Shown: positions 5,784-8,254 of the stretch, piece after piece
How the letters are laid out: every line of letters begins with the position of its first letter
How positions within the stretch are numbered: position 1 is the stretch's first letter
From: an uncultured Clostridia bacterium
GTDB lineage: Bacteria; Bacillota; Clostridia; Christensenellales; UBA1242
Length of the DNA: 8,254 bases
Direction: 5' to 3'
Assembly (NCBI GenBank): GCA_947366645.1
Contig: CANBAX010000035.1
Span: 1 to 8,254, forward strand
Position numbers and translations under genes: made by a program
Notes under the pieces: generated by a model
What the model was told of the DNA's origin: nothing
Database searches by the model: none
The model's input: the letters and a program-made list of their open reading frames with translations, nothing else

Positions 5784-5877
5784 ACCACCCCTTTTTTAGT
5801 CTTTTTTCTGCAAGAGAAACGCACTTTTACAGACATAACACATTTAGAGGATAATTTATACCTTGAAGTGTTGTTTA

Positions 5878-6180
5878 TCAATTTTCGCTCCTTCTGGTAG
5901 GGGAATTAAGGAATTTTTTTGCGTTCTCACTGCTTGCCCTGCTTTTTTGTTGAGACGGTTCTAATTTGCTAATATTTCTAAAACTAATTGCTCTTTTTGG
6001 TGCTTTAAATATTACATTGCAAATGCTGCCATCTGGATATTTGTTTTCTTTTACCACTTCCCAACCGCATTTTTTTAATTTTGTAATGTCTTTGGGTATA
6101 GAAGTATCTACAATGGCTGTTTCTTCTATTGCGTCAATACTGATATGCGTTTCCCATTCTTCTCTTGTTAGCTTTTGCAT
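5878..6180 (-). CDS. Small phage protein of unknown function
   Basis: This 100-residue product resembles a group of short uncharacterised proteins found beside replication genes in Bacillota phages, which begin with a KLTREEWE-like segment and end with a basic stretch. Residues 1-65 look like a compact alpha/beta domain (ISIDAIEETAIVDTSIPKDI; CNVIFKAPKRAISFR). Residues 72-100 are polar and basic (SQQKSRASSENAKKF, then NSPTRRS) and probably disordered. The ATG has AGGAGATG at about 8-nt spacing, a strong site. A 95-bp gap with no clear terminator separates it from the excisionase-like gene, so they probably share a transcript. No enzymatic motif or membrane segment is seen. Confidence 0.7.
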   Translation of the reverse strand: MQKLTREEWETHISIDAIEETAIVDTSIPKDITKLKKCGWEVVKENKYPDGSICNVIFKAPKRAISFRNISKLEPSQQKSRASSENAKKFLNSPTRRSEN

Positions 6181-6231
6181 AAACTATCATCTCCTAACTT
6201 GTTTTATATTTTGTTGCTTGTGAAGCAGTAC

Positions 6232-6246
6232 CCCTCAATTTGAGGG
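6232..6246. repeat. Perfect inverted repeat in the early-operon leader
   Basis: CCCTCAA-T-TTGAGGG is a perfect dyad with 7-bp arms, about 52 bp upstream of the 100-residue gene. No T-run follows on either strand, so it is more likely an operator or RNA hairpin than a terminator. Confidence 0.5.
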
Positions 6247-6284
6247 CTAAGCCAAAGGCATTAATATCGCTTTCAGATGTTGGC

Positions 6285-6313
6285 ATTACCGACACTAGAT
6301 TTTTAAAAGTCAA
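6285..6313 (-). promoter_or_regulatory. Candidate second leftward promoter for the replication operon
   Basis: TTGACT (6313-6308) and GGTAAT (6290-6285) are 17 bp apart on the minus strand. The -35 lies in a dyad AGTCAAT-ACT-ATTGACT (6308-6324). The 12-mer AATAGTATTGAC at and before this -35 is identical to that at the Cro-side promoter (6648-6637), suggesting shared recognition. The -10 is weak. Confidence 0.45.
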
Positions 6314-6363
6314 TACTATTGACTCTAGCTAATGGTAACATTGCTCCTATCAGCCTACCGCCG

Positions 6364-6558
6364 TCAATCCTCTAGTAGCTCCTTGACATCGCAATTTAAT
6401 GCTTTTGCTATTTTGCCTACTGTAGCAGGCTTACAGTTATCTCCATTTGCTACACGTCGATAGGTTTGATATTGTAGCCCTGTTTCTTTGCATAAGTCGT
6501 AAGGATTTTTACACACTTTTGCTAATGCTATTTCTAGCTTTTGTTTGTTTAAGTTCAT
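6364..6558 (-). CDS. Cro-like HTH regulator
   Basis: A 64-residue protein, almost entirely one Cro/cI-type domain: helix 1 at about 4-16, the helix-turn-helix at about 19-38 (PYDLCKETGLQYQTYRRVAN) and closing helices (PATVGKIAKALNCDVKELL). It is the first leftward gene opposite the cI-like repressor, the classic Cro position, and would favour the excision and replication programme by repressing the rightward promoters. AAGGTG lies 5 nt before the ATG. A 183-bp gap with its own candidate promoter separates it from the next gene. Small activators of the same fold also occur in this position. Confidence 0.8.
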   Translation of the reverse strand: MNLNKQKLEIALAKVCKNPYDLCKETGLQYQTYRRVANGDNCKPATVGKIAKALNCDVKELLED

Positions 6559-6582
6559 ACAGTCACCTTCTTTTATTTTTTA

Positions 6583-6611
6583 TTGACATTATCATTTGAT
6601 AATGTTATAAT
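6583..6611 (+). promoter_or_regulatory. Consensus rightward promoter with operator in its spacer
   Basis: TTGACA (6583-6588), 17 bp, then TATAAT (6606-6611): a perfect sigma-A type promoter. The dyad ACATTATCA-TT-TGATAATGT (6586-6605) covers the spacer and part of the -35, so bound Cro or cI would block it. It points to the cI-like gene. Confidence 0.75.
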
Positions 6612-6612
6612 C

Positions 6613-6641
6613 ACCTTATCATAATCAAATGATAATGTCAA
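6613..6641 (-). promoter_or_regulatory. Leftward promoter of the Cro side
   Basis: On the minus strand TTGACA (6641-6636), 17 bp, then TAAGGT (6618-6613). The first 18 bases are an exact inverted copy of 6583-6600, so the same operator sits in its spacer with one degenerate half. Its weaker -10 makes it the weaker promoter. It faces and overlaps the rightward promoter. Confidence 0.6.
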
Positions 6642-6683
6642 TACTATTTTTTATAATCTTTTGCTACTGTTTTTAAAAATCTG

Positions 6684-6692
6684 TGTTATAAT
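6684..6692 (+). promoter_or_regulatory. Extended -10 promoter next to the cI-like gene
   Basis: TGTTATAAT (6684-6692) is an extended -10 element, 24 bp before the ATG at 6716. A poor TTGCTA lies at 6661 with 20-bp spacing. It could give a constitutive short-leader transcript for repressor maintenance, independent of the operator-controlled promoter at 6583. Confidence 0.5.
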
Positions 6693-6715
6693 AAAATCAA
6701 AAAGAAGGTGAAAAA

Positions 6716-7171
6716 ATGACAGTAGCAGAAAATTTAAAACGTATTAGAACAGAAAAAAGACTTACCCAAAAAAAATTATCTGAATTATGTGGAATATCAG
6801 AAGGTATGATAAGACAATATGAGTTAGGTTTAAGAAATCCAAAATATGAAACATTAAAAAAAATAGTTACTGCTTTCAATATGTCCATAAATGATTTTTT
6901 AAATTTTGATGTAGAGTTTTATGATGATGATAATAGCAGTGATATAAATGATGAAGCTTTAAATCATGCAATTATTACTAAAGCCTTTGAAGAAAGTGAA
7001 GAATATTTTTTAAAACAAGTTGAACTTGTACCAGATACAGAAATCAGAAAAAAGGTTTTAGACGTTTTCGACAGAATGTCAAAACGAGGAAAATGGAAAT
7101 TTTATCAATTTGCTGATGATATGCAATGGTCTGACGATTATGGAATTAAACCTGAACATGAAGAAAATTAA
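6716..7171 (+). CDS. cI-like transcriptional repressor (XRE family)
   Basis: Residues 5-62 are a textbook Cro/cI domain (NLKRIRTEKRLTQKKLSELC; GISEGMIRQYELGLRNPKYE; TLKKIVTAFNMSINDFL). Residues 66-82 form an acidic linker (DVEFYDDDNSSDINDE), and about 83-137 a helical C-terminal part (KVLDVFDRMSKRGKWKFYQF), presumably for dimerisation. No LexA-type Ser-Lys peptidase motif or metallopeptidase HExxH is present, so induction would not be by RecA-driven self-cleavage; an antirepressor or a helper-phage protein is possible, as in phage-inducible islands. AAGGTG lies 6 nt before the ATG. It is divergent from the Cro-like gene across paired operators and is followed by DUF2442. Confidence 0.85.
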   Translation: MTVAENLKRIRTEKRLTQKKLSELCGISEGMIRQYELGLRNPKYETLKKIVTAFNMSINDFLNFDVEFYDDDNSSDINDEALNHAIITKAFEESEEYFLKQVELVPDTEIRKKVLDVFDRMSKRGKWKFYQFADDMQWSDDYGIKPEHEEN

Positions 7172-7225
7172 ATCCATTCGCCCTACAAGGCAAACACCTA
7201 ACACAATCAAGAAAGGGCTGTTAAT

Positions 7226-7477
7226 ATGCTAAGACCAAAACCAATAGAAGTAACACCCTTAGACAACTACAAGCTATCTCTTGTATTTAACAATGAAGAA
7301 CATAAAATATTTGATGTGAAGCCACTCATCAACGGGGAAGGGTTTGGAGAACTGCAAGATATGAGTATATTTAAAACGGTCAAAATAGCAGGTGCTACCG
7401 TTGAATGGATAAACGGGCAAGACGTTTGCCCTGATGATTTGTATTATTTGAGTAAAGCAACTGTTATACAACAATAA
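7226..7477 (+). CDS. DUF2442-domain protein
   Basis: The 83-residue product fits DUF2442 along its length: VTPLDNYKLSLVFNNEEHKI (9-28), the FDV motif (29-31), GFGELQDMSIFKTVKI and the conserved WINGQDVCPDDLYYLS (61-76). DUF2442 genes often pair with DUF4160 genes, in an arrangement proposed to be toxin-antitoxin-like. No DUF4160 gene is present here, so this is an orphan. The ATG follows AAAGGG at 8 nt spacing, 54 bp after the cI-like gene, implying cotranscription with the repressor and expression in the integrated state. Function is unknown. The gene's last bases include a possible promoter for the structured region downstream. Confidence 0.8.
   Translation: MLRPKPIEVTPLDNYKLSLVFNNEEHKIFDVKPLINGEGFGELQDMSIFKTVKIAGATVEWINGQDVCPDDLYYLSKATVIQQ
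7462..7470 (+). promoter_or_regulatory. Possible extended -10 promoter for the structured region
   Basis: TGTTATACA, in the last codons of the DUF2442 gene, fits an extended -10. Initiation would fall near 7477, just before the first hairpin of the region. No good -35 is seen, so support is modest. Confidence 0.35.
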
Positions 7478-7517
7478 AGCGATTAGGGGTGTCGTATTCT
7501 GCTACCCCCCCATAGCA

Positions 7518-7573
7518 CTCTAAGCAATGCTTATACCGCTCTAACAATTTGTTATAGCTCTAAGGGCTACCCC
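7518..7573 (+). repeat. Tandem CTC-plus-hairpin units
   Basis: Three units start with CTC at 7518, 7539 and 7558 (spacing 21 and 19), and each is followed by a small hairpin starting with TA: TAAGCA-A-TGCTTA, TAACAA-T-TTGTTA, then GGG-CTA-CCC. The stems differ while pairing is kept, which is what structure-conserving divergence would give. CTCTAA recurs once more at 7963. Confidence 0.5.
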
Positions 7574-7741
7574 ATTTTACAGTATCCCTTACTTCTATTA
7601 CTGAACTCAAAATTGAGCTTAGCTATTTTTTAGGGTATCCGTTTTAAACGTAACCCTTTGCTTTTCAAATTTAGAAAGCAACACAATTTACCGATTTGAA
7701 ATCGGAAAATGCTTGCCTCAAAATTAGGGTAAATAAATAAG

Positions 7742-7786
7742 GCTCGTAATAATTATACGAGCGGTTTTTCACAAAAAAGTGAAAAA
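7742..7786 (+). terminator. Two adjacent hairpins with T-run (terminator-like)
   Basis: GCTCGTA/TACGAGC (7-bp stem, 7-nt loop) is followed by GG and five T. Those T are also the 5' arm of the next stem, TTTTTCAC-AAAAAA-GTGAAAAA. It could terminate transcription from the cI-DUF2442 unit or be an internal element of the candidate RNA. Confidence 0.4.
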
Positions 7787-8139
7787 GGGAGCATTGTTTC
7801 ATATCCCCCTTAAACCCTGCTACAAACAATATTTGTATCAGCCTTGAAAGGTATCGGCATTTTAACGACCCCTAAAATGTATATTATACGTTTCAGCTTC
7901 TGCTCAAAAATGAGCAAAAGAGCATGAACATGATTCACAACGTTACTTTTGCATTTTTAAAACTCTAAAGTCAACAAGTAATTTAGCGATTTCAAATCGC
8001 TAAACTATTTCCATTTTTGAAAAGGTTAAGCCGTTAATATTTTTAACGATAGTCATTAGCGTAAGCATTATTTACGCATTTCAAATGCTAAAATAAAAAA
8101 ATGCCCTTGTATTGGCGTACAAGGACATTTATATAAATT

Positions 8140-8199
8140 GGGGTATTCTGATACACCCATCACCATAAAAAAAGTATATCAGAATACCCCTTATTTTTC
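8140..8199 (+). terminator. Perfect 14-bp hairpin and T-run upstream of int
   Basis: GGGGTATTCTGATA (8140-8153) and TATCAGAATACCCC (8177-8190) are exact complements around a 23-nt loop, followed by TTATTTTTCT. This is a strong intrinsic terminator or attenuator. The int ATG is about 43 nt beyond it (8233, equal to 34 on the circle), and no clear promoter fits between. Int may thus need read-through or a regulated change of the hairpin; the 5' end of the candidate RNA offers a competing partner. Confidence 0.65.
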
Positions 8200-8254
8200 T
8201 ATACCCAATTTTAGAAAATAGGAGGTTTTTTTATGGCTACAATCAAAAAAAGAG
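8200..8254. repeat. Terminal direct repeat, right copy (circle junction)
   Basis: Exact copy of bases 1-55. The partial integrase start seen here (ATG at 8233) is the same gene as the one at 34, not a second truncated integrase. On the circle, the upstream control region of int is therefore the sequence ending at 8199. Confidence 0.9.

Larger units (their letters stand above)
7477..8199 (+). ncRNA. Candidate large structured noncoding RNA (about 720 nt)
   Basis: No ORF of 60 codons or more lies in this stretch, yet it is packed with short inverted repeats. Examples are TAAGC-AAT-GCTTA (7521-7533), TAACA-ATT-TGTTA (7542-7554), CTCA-AAAT-TGAG (7606-7617), AGGGT/ACCCT around CGTTT-T-AAACG (7632-7657), CCGATT-TGA-AATCGG (7691-7705), GCTCGTA/TACGAGC (7742-7762), TTTTTCAC/GTGAAAAA (7765-7786), a 9-bp stem at 7817-7841, TGCTCA-AAAA-TGAGCA (7901-7916), an 11-bp-arm palindrome at 7982-8004, CGTTAA/TTAACG (8032-8048), GCATT-TCA-AATGC (8076-8088) and an 11-bp stem at 8101-8128. 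The 5' end (AGGGGT and ATTCTG, 7485-7501) can pair with the 3' end (CAGAATACCCCT, 8180-8191), as in a closing helix. A promoter-like -10 precedes it and a terminator ends it. Size and context recall large ornate RNAs of mobile elements (ROOL, GOLLD). A DNA-level role such as a single-strand origin is the main alternative. Confidence 0.45.

Noticed and set aside
5784..5877. Possible leftward promoter (TTGATA with TATAAA) before the excisionase-like gene
   Set aside because: The spacing is only 15 bp; not strong enough to list.
7172..7225. Remnant of a DUF4160 toxin partner before DUF2442
   Set aside because: The 54-bp gap is too short and shows no related coding sequence; it holds only the ribosome binding site and a small GCC/GGC dyad.
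7477..8199. CRISPR array or retron
   Set aside because: The hairpins are not identical repeats with unique spacers, and there is no Cas or reverse transcriptase gene anywhere on the circle.
1..8254. The 55-bp terminal repeats as attL and attR of an integrated element
   Set aside because: They split the int ribosome binding site and start codon and lack an att-like setting, while a better attP candidate lies downstream of int. Exact length and abrupt ends fit an assembly overlap.

Overview
The first 55 bases (1-55) recur exactly as the last 55 (8200-8254), and the repeat cuts through the ribosome binding site and start of the integrase gene. The simplest reading is a circular DNA of 8,199 bp whose linear contig carries an assembly overlap. 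The DNA is AT-rich, ribosome binding sites are strong (AGGAGG type), and the genes resemble temperate-phage genes of low-GC Bacillota. An anaerobic Clostridia-like host is likely, but no host gene is present to confirm it.

Layout: an integrase with a helix-turn-helix domain inserted in its core-binding region (34-1401) is followed by a probable attP region with paired arm-type repeats (1396-1646). On the minus strand lie a DUF1492/ArpU-type sigma-like regulator (1729-2178), an AT-rich repeat block (2358-2453) and a ribbon-helix-helix repressor (2505-2702). The repressor is divergent from a HIRAN-domain gene (2999-3427), across a control region holding three operators at exact 33-bp spacing. 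Next comes a leftward early operon, read from right to left: Cro-like regulator (6558-6364), small phage protein (6180-5878), excisionase-like protein (5783-5535), replication initiator (5530-4619), DnaC-like helicase loader (4773-3880) and a 77-residue unknown (3854-3621), perhaps ending with a 31-codon ORF. Repeats and a hairpin inside the initiator gene look like the replication origin. Rightward from the immunity switch come a cI-like repressor (6716-7171), a DUF2442 gene (7226-7477), about 720 nt of gene-free, hairpin-rich DNA (7478-8199), and then across the circle junction the integrase.

The genes form a stripped-down temperate module. cI, DUF2442, the structured region and int point one way (maintenance); cro, xis and replication genes point the other way (excision and replication). 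No terminase, capsid, tail, lysis, relaxase or resistance gene is present. The element is therefore best viewed as an integrating, self-replicating phage-satellite-like or cryptic element, here in its circular form.

The best candidate for something undescribed is the 720-nt region. It has its own possible extended -10 promoter, a dense succession of short hairpins, ends that can pair with each other, and a strong terminator-like hairpin just before int. It could be a large ornate noncoding RNA of the kind found in phages and mobile elements.
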